Shown here in pieces: positions 18,459 through 27,382 of a DNA stretch of 64,000 bases. The notes beneath the pieces were generated by a model. The model did not search any database. It saw only the letters and a program-made list of their open reading frames with translations, and was not told where the DNA came from. Origin of the DNA: Phnomibacter ginsenosidimutans (lineage in GTDB: Bacteria > Bacteroidota > Bacteroidia > Chitinophagales > Chitinophagaceae); contig NZ_CP046566.1 in assembly GCF_009740285.1 (NCBI RefSeq), positions 434,001 through 498,000 of the forward strand, read 5' to 3'. The position numbers and the translations under genes were made by a program. Numbering within the stretch: position 1 is the first letter of the stretch; each line of letters opens with the position of its first letter.

Positions 18459-19517
18459 ATGAACAAAACCCTTCATTTTGGCCTGATTGGCTGTGGACGT
18501 ATTGCTGCCCGACACGCTGACATTATGCAGCAGTATGGCAAGCTGGTTGCCGTTTGCGATATCGACGAGCCCAAGGCCATTGCCTTAGCCGCTGCTCACG
18601 GAGCACAATCATTTACCTGTCATACCAATATGCTGTCGGCTATGGCCGGCCAGCTGGATGTGGTAGTCGTTTGTTCGCCAAATGGTTTGCATCCTCAGCA
18701 TAGCATCGATAGCCTGCAGAGTGGTTGCCATGTGCTTTGTGAAAAGCCCATGTCGTTTACCCGCGAAGAAGCCAATGCCATGATGGACGCAGCAGAAACC
18801 GCCGGCAAACAATTGTGGGTGGTAAAGCAAAACCGCTACAACCCGCCGGTAATGGCCGTGAAGCAATTGCTGGAAGAAGGGAAACTCGGTAAGATTTTAA
18901 ACGTGCAACTCAACTGTTTCTGGAACCGTCCGGAAAGCTATTATGCCAATTCGTGGAAGGGTACCCTCGACCTTGACGGCGGTACATTGTATACGCAGTT
19001 CAGTCATTTCATTGATCTGCTGGTTTGGTTCTTCGGGCCTTTTCACCCAAGCTATGTGCAGCTGGCCAATTTGCAGCATCAGGGGGTAATTGAGTTTGAA
19101 GATACCGGCATAGTAGCCGGCCATTTTGATTGCGGCGCCATGGGCAGCATTCATTATACGGTGAATGCCTACCGGCAAAATATGGAAGGTTCCATTACCA
19201 TTTTTGGCGAAAAGGGGACTATAAAAATTGGCGGTCAGTACCTCAACGAGCTGGATTATCAGCAGCTGGAAGGTGAACCCATTACAGGCTTGCCCGCCGG
19301 CAACCCGCCCAACCAGTATGGCAATTATACCGGTAGCATGAGTAACCACCCGTTGGTATACGAAGCCATTACCGGGCTTTTGCTGAAAAACGGCCACGGC
19401 CAATTGCTCAATACCAGTGCAGAGGCCGCCGAAGCTGTGGCTGTCATTGAAAACATCTATTGTATGGCGGGCCGCAGTTTTAAGCCACTGCAGCCAGCAC
19501 AGGTGGCGTCGAGGTAG
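18459..19517 (+). CDS. Gfo/Idh/MocA-family nucleotide-sugar dehydrogenase (WbpB/WlbA-like)
   Basis: A 352-residue NAD(P)-dependent oxidoreductase. The Rossmann motif GLIGCGRIAARH opens the protein. The conserved catalytic region is CEKPMSFTREEA, and KQNRYNPPV recalls WlbA/WbpB, which oxidise the C3 of UDP-GlcNAcA-type sugars. I use ATG at 18459 (MNKTLHFG); the open frame runs upstream to 18405 but that extension overlaps no conserved sequence. Located between the dTDP-sugar genes and the export porin. A role in making a 2,3-diamino-uronic sugar is possible, but the matching aminotransferase is not clearly identified here. Confidence 0.87.
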   Translation: MNKTLHFGLIGCGRIAARHADIMQQYGKLVAVCDIDEPKAIALAAAHGAQSFTCHTNMLSAMAGQLDVVVVCSPNGLHPQHSIDSLQSGCHVLCEKPMSFTREEANAMMDAAETAGKQLWVVKQNRYNPPVMAVKQLLEEGKLGKILNVQLNCFWNRPESYYANSWKGTLDLDGGTLYTQFSHFIDLLVWFFGPFHPSYVQLANLQHQGVIEFEDTGIVAGHFDCGAMGSIHYTVNAYRQNMEGSITIFGEKGTIKIGGQYLNELDYQQLEGEPITGLPAGNPPNQYGNYTGSMSNHPLVYEAITGLLLKNGHGQLLNTSAEAAEAVAVIENIYCMAGRSFKPLQPAQVASR

Positions 19518-19518
19518 C

Positions 19519-19550
19519 TTGCTGCACCTTTACCTTTAGTCCTATATTTG
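19519..19550 (+). promoter_or_regulatory. candidate promoter for the export porin gene
   Basis: TTG at 19519-19521 and TATATTTG at 19543-19550 are separated by 21 bp. The second box is a perfect match to TAnnTTTG. The start codon of the porin gene lies 93 bp further down. This suggests the polysaccharide locus has an internal promoter here. Confidence 0.5.
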
Positions 19551-19643
19551 TCTCCGTAGAAAACTTGCCGCACCACATATCAACGGGCTTGTTTTTCAAC
19601 GCCTTGCATACCAATTTTTCTTTTTTTCGTTTGAAATACCGGC

Positions 19644-22097
19644 ATGAAACTAACTGGCATTTTACTCCTCACCATGCTTCAGCTGACGCTGGCCACAGCA
19701 AGCTTTGGCCAATCATTGAATGCAGATAACCTGCGCAATGTTGAAGTATCTACCATTTCCGATGAAGACATTAAAGCCTACTATAACAAGGCCTTGTCTA
19801 CCGGGCTTTCTGAAGAACAAATGTTTGCACTGGCCATACAGCGGGGCATGCCCGAAGTACAGGTGCAAAAGCTGAAAGACAGATTGGCCACCCTCAATTT
19901 GGGTGCCGGCAAAAAAACTGCTGCTACAACAACTGCCGCATCAGGCACTAATCCGGATAAAAAAATATCACCTGAATCTGCTGTTTCAGGCAAAACAAAA
20001 GTGGCGAGAGACAGCAGCATTTTTGGCGCAGAATTGTTTGGTGAAGTAAGCAATGTTTTTGAGCCCAACTACAAAATTGCTACGCCATCGGGGTACGTGC
20101 TCGGCCCTGGCGATGAATTGCTGGTGCAGGTATTTGGCTACAGCGAACAGAACTATAACCTGAAAGTAACGGCCGAGGGATTTGTGTACATTCAAAACGT
20201 TGGACCCATACAAGTAGCAGGTTTGAGTGTAGATGAGGCTGGCACGAAGATTAAAAACAAGCTTGGCGCCACCATTTATAAAGCTATCCGCACTGGCCAA
20301 ACAAAAGTATCTGTTACGCTGGGGCAAATCAGAAGCATACAAGTAGCGGTGATGGGGCAGGCCAGCAAGCCCGGTAACTATACTGTGAATTCGCTGACGA
20401 CATTATTCAACCTCTTGTATTTGTGTGGTGGCCCGTCCAACAATGGCAGCTTCCGCAAAATTGAACTCATTCGTGGCGATAAAGTGTATCGTACGGTTGA
20501 CTTGTACAGCTATCTGTTGCGAGGCGACCGAAAGGACAATGTGTTGCTGCAGGATCAGGATATCGTACGGATTCCTTACTACGACAGCCGTGTATCAATT
20601 GAGGGCGAAGTGAGAAGAACCGGAAAGTTTGAAATGCTGCGCAATGAAAATCTCGACCAATTGTTTACCTACTGCGGCGGCTTTTCAGACAGTGCCTACA
20701 GGTCTGCTGTAAAAGTGATACGCATATCAGACACGGGCAGAATTTTGGCCGATGTTCCGGCAGCCAGCTTTGCCGCATTTACACCTCACTCGGGCGATGC
20801 CATTCGGGTAGGTAAAGCGCTGGCGAAGTACAACAACCGTGTCACTATTCGTGGTGCTGTGTACCGCCCCGGCGATTTTGAATTGAAGCCCGGTATGCAG
20901 TTGGTTGAATTGATTGCCCTTGCCGGCGGACTAAAACCTGATGCCTACAAAGAACGTGGTGTAATTGCCCGCTTGAAAGAAGACCAGACCGCAGCGAGTG
21001 TTTCCTTTCATGTAGGTAATATTAATTCAGGTAAAGAATCAATCAAACTTATCAAAGAAGATATTGTAACCATTGCCAGCATCTTCGATTTGAAAGATGC
21101 GCAAACCATAGATGTGCAGGGCATGGTAAGAACACCAGGCAAATTTCAGTTCCGTGAAAATTTGAGTATCAAAGATGCCTTGCTGTTGAGTGGTGGCTTT
21201 GCTGATGGTGCAGATTTATCTTCAATTGAAATCTCCCGCCGCATGGCATCCGTAGATGTTTCTTCAGATACCTATCGTCAGGCTGAAGTAATTCGGGTTG
21301 ATTTAAAAGGTGGACTGGAAGGCGCTGCTGCCAATGTGATTTTACAACCCTTTGATGTCATCATGGTTCGGGCAAAAGGTGGCTATGAAAAGCAACGTTC
21401 CGTGTATCTGTCAGGCCAGGTGGTAACGCCCGGCATTTATCCATTAGGCAGTTCTAAAGAAACCATTTCACAAATTATTGCCCGTTCGGGTGGTTTCAAA
21501 GGCAGTGCCGATAGCAGCTCTATCAGTATTCGCCGCGTAGCCAGTTTCGGCCTTAGTAGCGAAGAACGACAAAAAGCTGTTGAGCGTTTGCTCATGATTA
21601 GCAGAGATAGTTTGTTGGCCGATCCTGAACTGCGGCGTAAATACCTGAACGAGATTGATTTTTTGAGTGTGAACGTAGAGAAAATCAAAGACAATCCTGG
21701 GGGTCCGGAAGATTTGATTTTGGAAGATGGCGATTACATTGAAGTAGCCCGGGCATCAAATTTGGTGCGGGTGAGTGGCGAAGTATACCATCCGGGTTTG
21801 TTGCCTTTTGAAGAAGGGGCGAATGCACATTATTACATCAAACGTTCGGGCAATTTTACCAGTAATAGCCGCAAGGCCAAAGCCTTTGTTGTGTATCCTG
21901 ATGGCCGGGCCAAATCAGTGAAACGTTTCTTGTTCTTTAAATCTTATCCTGAGGTTACACCCCGCAGCGAAATCTTCATTCCTTCGAAAGACAAGGATGG
22001 CAAGAAAGGTTTGTCAACAGGCGAATGGATTGCCATTTCTTCCGTGGTGGCTACATTGACGACGCTGGCTGTTACGGTTATTAATGCGCTGAAATAA
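19644..22097 (+). CDS. polysaccharide export outer-membrane protein with multiple SLBB domains
   Basis: An 817-residue Wza-type exporter. A signal peptide ends near SFGQ (about residue 23). A coiled, helical N-terminal region precedes the polysaccharide-export domain (YVLGPGDELLVQVFG, about residue 150). Six SLBB-like repeats follow, each with a G-x-V/A-x-x-P-G core (for example GEVRRTGKFE, GAVYRPGDFE, GMVRTPGKFQ, GQVVTPGIYP, GEVYHPGLLP). The C-terminal ~20 residues are hydrophobic and could cross a membrane. It should form the periplasmic and outer-membrane channel for the polymer made by the neighbouring genes. It is much longer than E. coli Wza because of the SLBB repeats. Confidence 0.93.
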   Translation: MKLTGILLLTMLQLTLATASFGQSLNADNLRNVEVSTISDEDIKAYYNKALSTGLSEEQMFALAIQRGMPEVQVQKLKDRLATLNLGAGKKTAATTTAASGTNPDKKISPESAVSGKTKVARDSSIFGAELFGEVSNVFEPNYKIATPSGYVLGPGDELLVQVFGYSEQNYNLKVTAEGFVYIQNVGPIQVAGLSVDEAGTKIKNKLGATIYKAIRTGQTKVSVTLGQIRSIQVAVMGQASKPGNYTVNSLTTLFNLLYLCGGPSNNGSFRKIELIRGDKVYRTVDLYSYLLRGDRKDNVLLQDQDIVRIPYYDSRVSIEGEVRRTGKFEMLRNENLDQLFTYCGGFSDSAYRSAVKVIRISDTGRILADVPAASFAAFTPHSGDAIRVGKALAKYNNRVTIRGAVYRPGDFELKPGMQLVELIALAGGLKPDAYKERGVIARLKEDQTAASVSFHVGNINSGKESIKLIKEDIVTIASIFDLKDAQTIDVQGMVRTPGKFQFRENLSIKDALLLSGGFADGADLSSIEISRRMASVDVSSDTYRQAEVIRVDLKGGLEGAAANVILQPFDVIMVRAKGGYEKQRSVYLSGQVVTPGIYPLGSSKETISQIIARSGGFKGSADSSSISIRRVASFGLSSEERQKAVERLLMISRDSLLADPELRRKYLNEIDFLSVNVEKIKDNPGGPEDLILEDGDYIEVARASNLVRVSGEVYHPGLLPFEEGANAHYYIKRSGNFTSNSRKAKAFVVYPDGRAKSVKRFLFFKSYPEVTPRSEIFIPSKDKDGKKGLSTGEWIAISSVVATLTTLAVTVINALK

Positions 22098-22133
22098 CCA
22101 GCAAGAAATTTCATTGATAAATCAAACGCATGC

Positions 22134-23942
22134 ATGTGTGGCATAGCCGGAATAATTGATTTTGCAGGCCGGCCTGTTTTACAGGAAGAGCTGCAGCGAA
22201 TGACCGATGCCATAGCACACCGCGGTCCTGATGGGGAAGGTTTTTTTGTAGATGGCGCAGTTGGTTTCGGGCATCGTCGCCTGTCTATCATCGACCTGAG
22301 TAATGCCGCTGCACAACCCATGACCCGCTTTGGGCTGACCATTACTTACAACGGTGAAATTTATAATTACATTGAGCTGCGTCAAGCGTTGGAAAAGCAA
22401 GGCATTGCGTTTACCACACAGTCAGACACAGAAGTAATACTGGCCGCTTACCATTACTGGGGCAAGGATTGTGTACAGCGGTTTAACGGCATGTGGGCCT
22501 TTGCTATTTACGATGCCAGCAATCGAGAAGTGGTTTTAAGCAGAGACAGGTTTGGTGAAAAGCCCTTGTATTATACGCAACACCGCGGGAGATTTCTATT
22601 TGCATCTTCACTGAGGGCACTTTTGCCTATTACTGGTGCCCGGCTTGCCAACACCACCGTAGTAATGAATTATTTGCTGCATGAAAAAGCAGAGCCATTG
22701 CAGCAAAGTTTTTTCAAAGGCTACCATAAGTTAGATGCTGGACATTTTTTAATCATTAATATCCGTTCGGCTGCAGCAGCAATGCCTGTGCGTTATTACC
22801 AGCTTCCGCAATCTCAGCATTCAGCATGTTCATTGTCCAATGCATCTGAAGAACTCAGTTTTTTGATGCAAGATGCCATTGCCATTCGTATGAGGAGCGA
22901 TGTAGCAGTAGGTGGCACATTGAGCGGTGGCATTGATAGCAGTTATGTGGCAGCTGAAGCGTCTGCTGTGGCTCGTGCCAAACAGTTGCCTGCTTTTGCT
23001 TCGTTTACGGCAGGTACCATGGAGTCGGCAACCAATGAATTGCCTTATGCAAAGCAAATGGCGGATCATTGTAAGCTTCGGCTATTTACCACAGTGCCAA
23101 CAGAAGAAGATTATATGACAGCGCTGCTGCCTGTAGTGCTGGCACAGGAGGAGCCCATACAATCGCTTAGTGTGGTGATGCAATATGCTGTTATGCAGTT
23201 GGCCCATCAAAGTGGTTTGAAAGTGCTGCTCGATGGTCAGGGTGCAGATGAATTATTCCTTGGATATCCTGTTCATCTGGGCGTTGCTATGCGGCAGCTT
23301 TCATGGCCAAAGGCCATCGGGTTGGCCATGCAAAGCAAAACAAAGTACGGGCTATCAGCAAGTTTACTGGCACAACTGGCATTGTATCATGCGCATCCCT
23401 TGCGCAAGGCTAAGAGGCAGCAGGGCCGTTGGTCGGCAGTAATGCCAAATCAAGTCTTGCAGCAAGCAACGATTGAGCAAATTGCAGCAATGGATGTTGC
23501 GGTACAACAATCTGTACAGTCGTATCAGGTGTATGATATGGTAGCCGGTAATTTGCCTGCACTGCTTAGGCACGAAGACCGGAATGCCATGGCTTTTTCT
23601 ATAGAAACAAGATTGCCCTATCTTGATTATCGGCTGGTAGAATGGGCATTGCAACTACCGCTGCAAGCAAAAATAAATGAGGGCTGGTCGAAGTACATTC
23701 TGCGCTTTACCATGCAAGAAAAGGTGCCCGCCGCAATTGCATGGCGAAAAGGGAAGATTGGGTTTGAGCCACCTGCTTTGCAAGAGCGAATCATTAGAAA
23801 ATTGCTTGCACCTGAAAGCTTGCAGCAACGCGGTTTGAGGCTGCTGCCCAATGCACCCATTCATCAACTTTCGACACCTATGCGTTGGCGTTTACTTAGT
23901 CTTCAACTTTGGGCTGAAACATTTGATGTTACATTTGAGTAG
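22134..23942 (+). CDS. asnB: glutamine-dependent asparagine synthase family amidotransferase
   Basis: A 602-residue two-domain enzyme. The N-terminal glutaminase has Cys2 as nucleophile (MCGIAGI), which fixes the start codon at 22134, and the RGPDGEG and YNGEIYNY blocks. The synthetase domain carries the ATP-pyrophosphatase loop SGGIDSS at 264-270. Family members make asparagine, but copies inside polysaccharide loci, such as P. aeruginosa WbpS, are proposed to amidate uronic acids. Placement between the export porin and Wzz favours the second role. The sequence alone cannot decide. Confidence 0.9.
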   Translation: MCGIAGIIDFAGRPVLQEELQRMTDAIAHRGPDGEGFFVDGAVGFGHRRLSIIDLSNAAAQPMTRFGLTITYNGEIYNYIELRQALEKQGIAFTTQSDTEVILAAYHYWGKDCVQRFNGMWAFAIYDASNREVVLSRDRFGEKPLYYTQHRGRFLFASSLRALLPITGARLANTTVVMNYLLHEKAEPLQQSFFKGYHKLDAGHFLIINIRSAAAAMPVRYYQLPQSQHSACSLSNASEELSFLMQDAIAIRMRSDVAVGGTLSGGIDSSYVAAEASAVARAKQLPAFASFTAGTMESATNELPYAKQMADHCKLRLFTTVPTEEDYMTALLPVVLAQEEPIQSLSVVMQYAVMQLAHQSGLKVLLDGQGADELFLGYPVHLGVAMRQLSWPKAIGLAMQSKTKYGLSASLLAQLALYHAHPLRKAKRQQGRWSAVMPNQVLQQATIEQIAAMDVAVQQSVQSYQVYDMVAGNLPALLRHEDRNAMAFSIETRLPYLDYRLVEWALQLPLQAKINEGWSKYILRFTMQEKVPAAIAWRKGKIGFEPPALQERIIRKLLAPESLQQRGLRLLPNAPIHQLSTPMRWRLLSLQLWAETFDVTFE

Positions 23943-24027
23943 ATATGAAATCAATCAAGTTCATTTGCAACTACAGGCATCCATACCAATGGATTCCTTT
24001 AAAAATGGGTAAAACAGTATTTGCCCG

Positions 24028-24060
24028 TTTGACAATGCTTTAAACAGTTTTACATTTTTG
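24028..24060 (+). promoter_or_regulatory. candidate promoter for wzz
   Basis: TTTG at 24028-24031, a 19-bp spacer, then TACATTTT(TG) from 24051. Seven of eight bases fit the Bacteroidetes -7 consensus, and the spacing is ideal. The wzz start codon is 18 bp past the box. Confidence 0.5.
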
Positions 24061-24077
24061 CAGCTAATTATACACTT

Positions 24078-25118
24078 ATGCAAACATTGATTCAAAAAAC
24101 AGAAGCGTTATTCGGTCCATCAATTGGGTACCTGCTGAGGCGTTGGTATTGGATATTGCTTTCTGGTTTGCTAATTGGGCTATTGGGTATATTACTGGCC
24201 TGGGTGGCTAAGCCCAATTACATTTCCCGCCTTTCTTTTTCGGTGGATGAAGACAATGGGATTGCCAACAACTTTGGTAGTCTTGCTGCTTCTTTCGGAC
24301 TGGACCTGGGCTCTCCGGGAGGTGTTTTTGCCGGTGAAAATATTATAGAGCTCGTTAAGTCGCGTCGTATTATTGAAGGAGCACTATTGAGTCCCACCAC
24401 TTACAATGGAAAGCAGTTGCCGCTGGTAGAGTATTATTTACAGCAAAACCCCGATGAGGGCAAGAAGAAGCGTCCTGTTTATAGCTTGCAGCAAGCCCGT
24501 AGCAACTATTCCAGAGAGCAAGACAGTTTGCTGGGTGTGATATATAAAGGGCTGGTAGAAGGAGGATTATATGTAGGAAAAGTTGATAAAAAACTAAGCA
24601 TCATAGAAATACAGGCAACGACAGGTAACGAAAAATTTTCAAAAGAGTTTACAGAAAACCTGATGGCAGAAATATCCAGGTTTTATGTAGATAGTAAAAC
24701 ATCGCGGAGCAGAAATAACGTGGCCTTGTTGCAAAAAAAAGCCGATTCTATCAGGAGTGTTTTATACGGTTCTATTTCGGCAAGGGCGGCTATACTGGAT
24801 GCTAATATGAACCCGACTTTTCAGGCCCCAATGGCGGGGGTACAACGTAAGCAAACCGATATGGCTGTACTTTCGGCAGCCTACGGCGAAATATTGAAAA
24901 ACCTGGAAGGGGCTAAATATGCCTTGTCTAAAGAAACCCCGTTGGTACAAATTATTGATGTGCCCATTTACCCACTCAAAATGAAAAAGCCAGGCAGGTT
25001 GATATACGGACTTGCTGGCGGTTTTATTGGTTCAATTTGCGCAGCTTTTTTCTTGTATTTCATGCTTATGCTTAAGCGGATTGGCAGCTCTCCGAAACAG
25101 CCATTGGTGGAGTTATAA
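24078..25118 (+). CDS. Wzz-family chain-length determinant
   Basis: A 346-residue inner-membrane protein with one membrane segment near residues 22-44 and another near 305-330. They flank a periplasmic, partly coiled domain (RNNVALLQKKADSIR). The PLYPLKMKKPGR-like segment before the second helix (here IYPLKMKKPGR) is typical of the Wzz proline-rich motif. There is no C-terminal tyrosine-kinase domain, so it is the short type. It should set the modal length of the polymer made by Wzy. A well-formed promoter lies directly upstream. Confidence 0.88.
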   Translation: MQTLIQKTEALFGPSIGYLLRRWYWILLSGLLIGLLGILLAWVAKPNYISRLSFSVDEDNGIANNFGSLAASFGLDLGSPGGVFAGENIIELVKSRRIIEGALLSPTTYNGKQLPLVEYYLQQNPDEGKKKRPVYSLQQARSNYSREQDSLLGVIYKGLVEGGLYVGKVDKKLSIIEIQATTGNEKFSKEFTENLMAEISRFYVDSKTSRSRNNVALLQKKADSIRSVLYGSISARAAILDANMNPTFQAPMAGVQRKQTDMAVLSAAYGEILKNLEGAKYALSKETPLVQIIDVPIYPLKMKKPGRLIYGLAGGFIGSICAAFFLYFMLMLKRIGSSPKQPLVEL

Positions 25119-25143
25119 TCATGAACGATAAAGGCATCAAATA

Positions 25144-26034
25144 ATGTACATCAGGAAAATTTTTCCGCCACTGATAATCCTAATTATGTGTATGGGTAAA
25201 TCAATAGCTGTTGATGCGCAACAACTATTGATGGCTATGGAAAATCTTCCACCGGCTTCTGTTGCTTTTCAGCAGAAGGAAAAAATTACTTCTATACCGG
25301 TTTTGTATGCGTCCGATTTCGATCCGGAAGATGATGGGACAGCAGATGAATCATTATTGAAGCAAGCCGTTGCAAAAAAAATTCCTGATATCAATTATAA
25401 GGGTGTAGCTGTGCTCGATTGGGAAGAGCCAGGCTTTACTGTATTGGAAAAGGGTGATGCGCAATCTGTTTTGTTTCAGGAAACACTCAAAAAATATCTA
25501 CGCTTATTAGCTTTGTGCAAGCAGCTACGGCCAAAGGCAAACTGGGGTTATTATGGCATCCCGTTTACCAGTTATTGGGATAGTGCAATGGTTGTCAATA
25601 CGAATAAGCAGATAGCACCACTTATACAAGCAGTGGATGTGTTGCTGCCCAGCCTTTACAGCTACTACCCACAAGGCACACCACAAACAAATAACCAGGC
25701 TTATTTTGCTGCCAATGCTTCGGCTATGGCACAGCTGGCACAGCAAGTGAAAAAAAAATGGTACGTGTTTATATGGCATAGGTTTCATCCATCAAATGAG
25801 CAAAGCGGGTTGATGCTAATACCAAAAGCAGAGTTAGCACAACATTTACTTTGGATGAAGAAAGCCGCCGTACAAAATTCTATGGAGGGTTTTATATGGT
25901 GGGGTGCTGATGATTATTATTATAAAACAGGAAGCGCCGCCCTGAAACGGGAAGTAGGAAAAAAGTCATTTGTAAAGTACTGGAACAATACGATTACCAT
26001 TTACGGGGCACTTATTAAAAAGCAATTAAACTAA
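25144..26034 (+). CDS. secreted GH56-like (hyaluronidase-fold) hydrolase
   Basis: A 296-residue protein with a signal peptide ending near VDAQ (residue 25). It resembles hyaluronidases of glycoside hydrolase family 56. GVAVLDWEEPG (88-97) parallels the family's catalytic DWE, giving Asp92 and Glu94. LRPKANWGYYGIP (129-140) parallels their RPxxxWGYY block, and LLPSLYSYYP and FIWWGADD fit later blocks. GH56 is mostly known from animals, so a bacterial copy inside a polysaccharide assembly locus is unusual. It lies 25 bp after wzz and 18 bp before wzy. A role in trimming or releasing the polymer is inference. Assignment is by eye and needs a profile search. Confidence 0.6.
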   Translation: MYIRKIFPPLIILIMCMGKSIAVDAQQLLMAMENLPPASVAFQQKEKITSIPVLYASDFDPEDDGTADESLLKQAVAKKIPDINYKGVAVLDWEEPGFTVLEKGDAQSVLFQETLKKYLRLLALCKQLRPKANWGYYGIPFTSYWDSAMVVNTNKQIAPLIQAVDVLLPSLYSYYPQGTPQTNNQAYFAANASAMAQLAQQVKKKWYVFIWHRFHPSNEQSGLMLIPKAELAQHLLWMKKAAVQNSMEGFIWWGADDYYYKTGSAALKREVGKKSFVKYWNNTITIYGALIKKQLN

Positions 26035-26052
26035 CCTTACTTTTTTATCAGC

Positions 26053-27330
26053 TTGATTACGGGTACTACATACCAACCAGAAATACCAACTACAGAAAGA
26101 AAAAAACTGGAAGCATTTTTTTCCATCTTTTTTCTGTCCCTTTTTTTTGCATACCCGCTTTCTACTTTCATTACTAAGTATGTTTTGCCTTCGTCAAATA
26201 TTGTTTCTGTATTAGCAAGGGCATGGGTGCTCATACTCGGGCTTAGAGCAATTTATCTTAATCTGAAATGGAAGACAGGCTTGTACGGCACCCCTTTTTT
26301 AATCTTTCTGTTTTTGTGGTGTGTCTACAGTGTTCGCATTGCGTATGATACTATTTTGAATGCTCATGAACTTGGCTCCAGTCCTGCATTGTATTTCAAC
26401 TTTGCAATATTGCTCAGTTTTATTACTACCATTGGCTGTTTTACCAAAGTGGCTTTTTGGAAATGGAAGCATTTTGTTAAGGTGCTGTTTATGGTGCTGA
26501 TAATCTTAAATGTGCTGATAGTTATCAGCGTTGTAACTGCACCTACGGATTATATCATTGAACGAGGATTTCGATTTGAAGGAAACGAAAGGCTTAACCC
26601 AATTACATCTGGAATGATTGCAGCCTTCTTACTAGTGCTGATTTTTGTAAAAGTGCACAATGGTCAAATATCAAAAAAGACGGCCTTATTTTTCTTGTTA
26701 CTGGCGGCATTGAGTGTAGTTAATCTCGTAACTACATTATCTAAGGGCCCCATCTTATTTGCTGTCCTTAGTATGCTGTTTATTTTATTCCGGCTGCTGA
26801 CGAAAGGAGCATTGAAAACAGTTGCCATAATAGCAGTAGGTGTAATTGGGGTGGGCTCTATTATGAGTTATTTCGGAATTGTAGACATAGTGAATCTTGT
26901 GTTAGAAAGGTTTATTGGTATTGGCGAAAGAGACGAAAGTACAGCTGAAAGAATTTTGCTTTATAGCAATGCGTGGAAGCAGTTTTTAGCTGCGCCATTA
27001 ACCGGCGATTTTTTGGAAGAAAGAGTATTGCGCATTTACCCGCACAATATGATATTGGAAGCATTGATGGCATTGGGAATTTTCGGCGGGCTATTGTTCC
27101 TGCTTTATTATATCATCAGCAGTTTGCGCATTGTTATAGTTATACTTCGTACAAATGTGCACATCGTTTCACTCATTGTATTTTACGGGTTCATATCCAG
27201 TATGATTAGCGGCAGCTTGAGTATGGGTCCGGAAATATGGTATTGTTTTGCTTTTGCCCATGTATTCTATCATCAATATTTAATCAACAGGCAGGCGCAA
27301 ACAGCAGTCCTCCATTGTGTGTCATCGTAG
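26053..27330 (+). CDS. Wzy-type polysaccharide polymerase / O-antigen ligase family
   Basis: A 425-residue membrane protein with ten or more hydrophobic segments and a large loop between late helices, the layout of Wzy and O-antigen ligases. Within the loop is the NPITSGM and LSKGP region; IYPHNMILEALMALGIFGG near residue 330 is the characteristic Wzy_C/O-antigen ligase block. The only reasonable start is a TTG at 26053, 18 bp after the preceding stop. Neighbouring Wzz and Wzx make a Wzy-dependent pathway the natural reading. Confidence 0.88.
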   Translation: MITGTTYQPEIPTTERKKLEAFFSIFFLSLFFAYPLSTFITKYVLPSSNIVSVLARAWVLILGLRAIYLNLKWKTGLYGTPFLIFLFLWCVYSVRIAYDTILNAHELGSSPALYFNFAILLSFITTIGCFTKVAFWKWKHFVKVLFMVLIILNVLIVISVVTAPTDYIIERGFRFEGNERLNPITSGMIAAFLLVLIFVKVHNGQISKKTALFFLLLAALSVVNLVTTLSKGPILFAVLSMLFILFRLLTKGALKTVAIIAVGVIGVGSIMSYFGIVDIVNLVLERFIGIGERDESTAERILLYSNAWKQFLAAPLTGDFLEERVLRIYPHNMILEALMALGIFGGLLFLLYYIISSLRIVIVILRTNVHIVSLIVFYGFISSMISGSLSMGPEIWYCFAFAHVFYHQYLINRQAQTAVLHCVSS

Positions 27331-27382
27331 TAGCAAAGTCTCTGTGTCAAAAAAAACAACAAGTTGCCCTTTCCATCATTGA

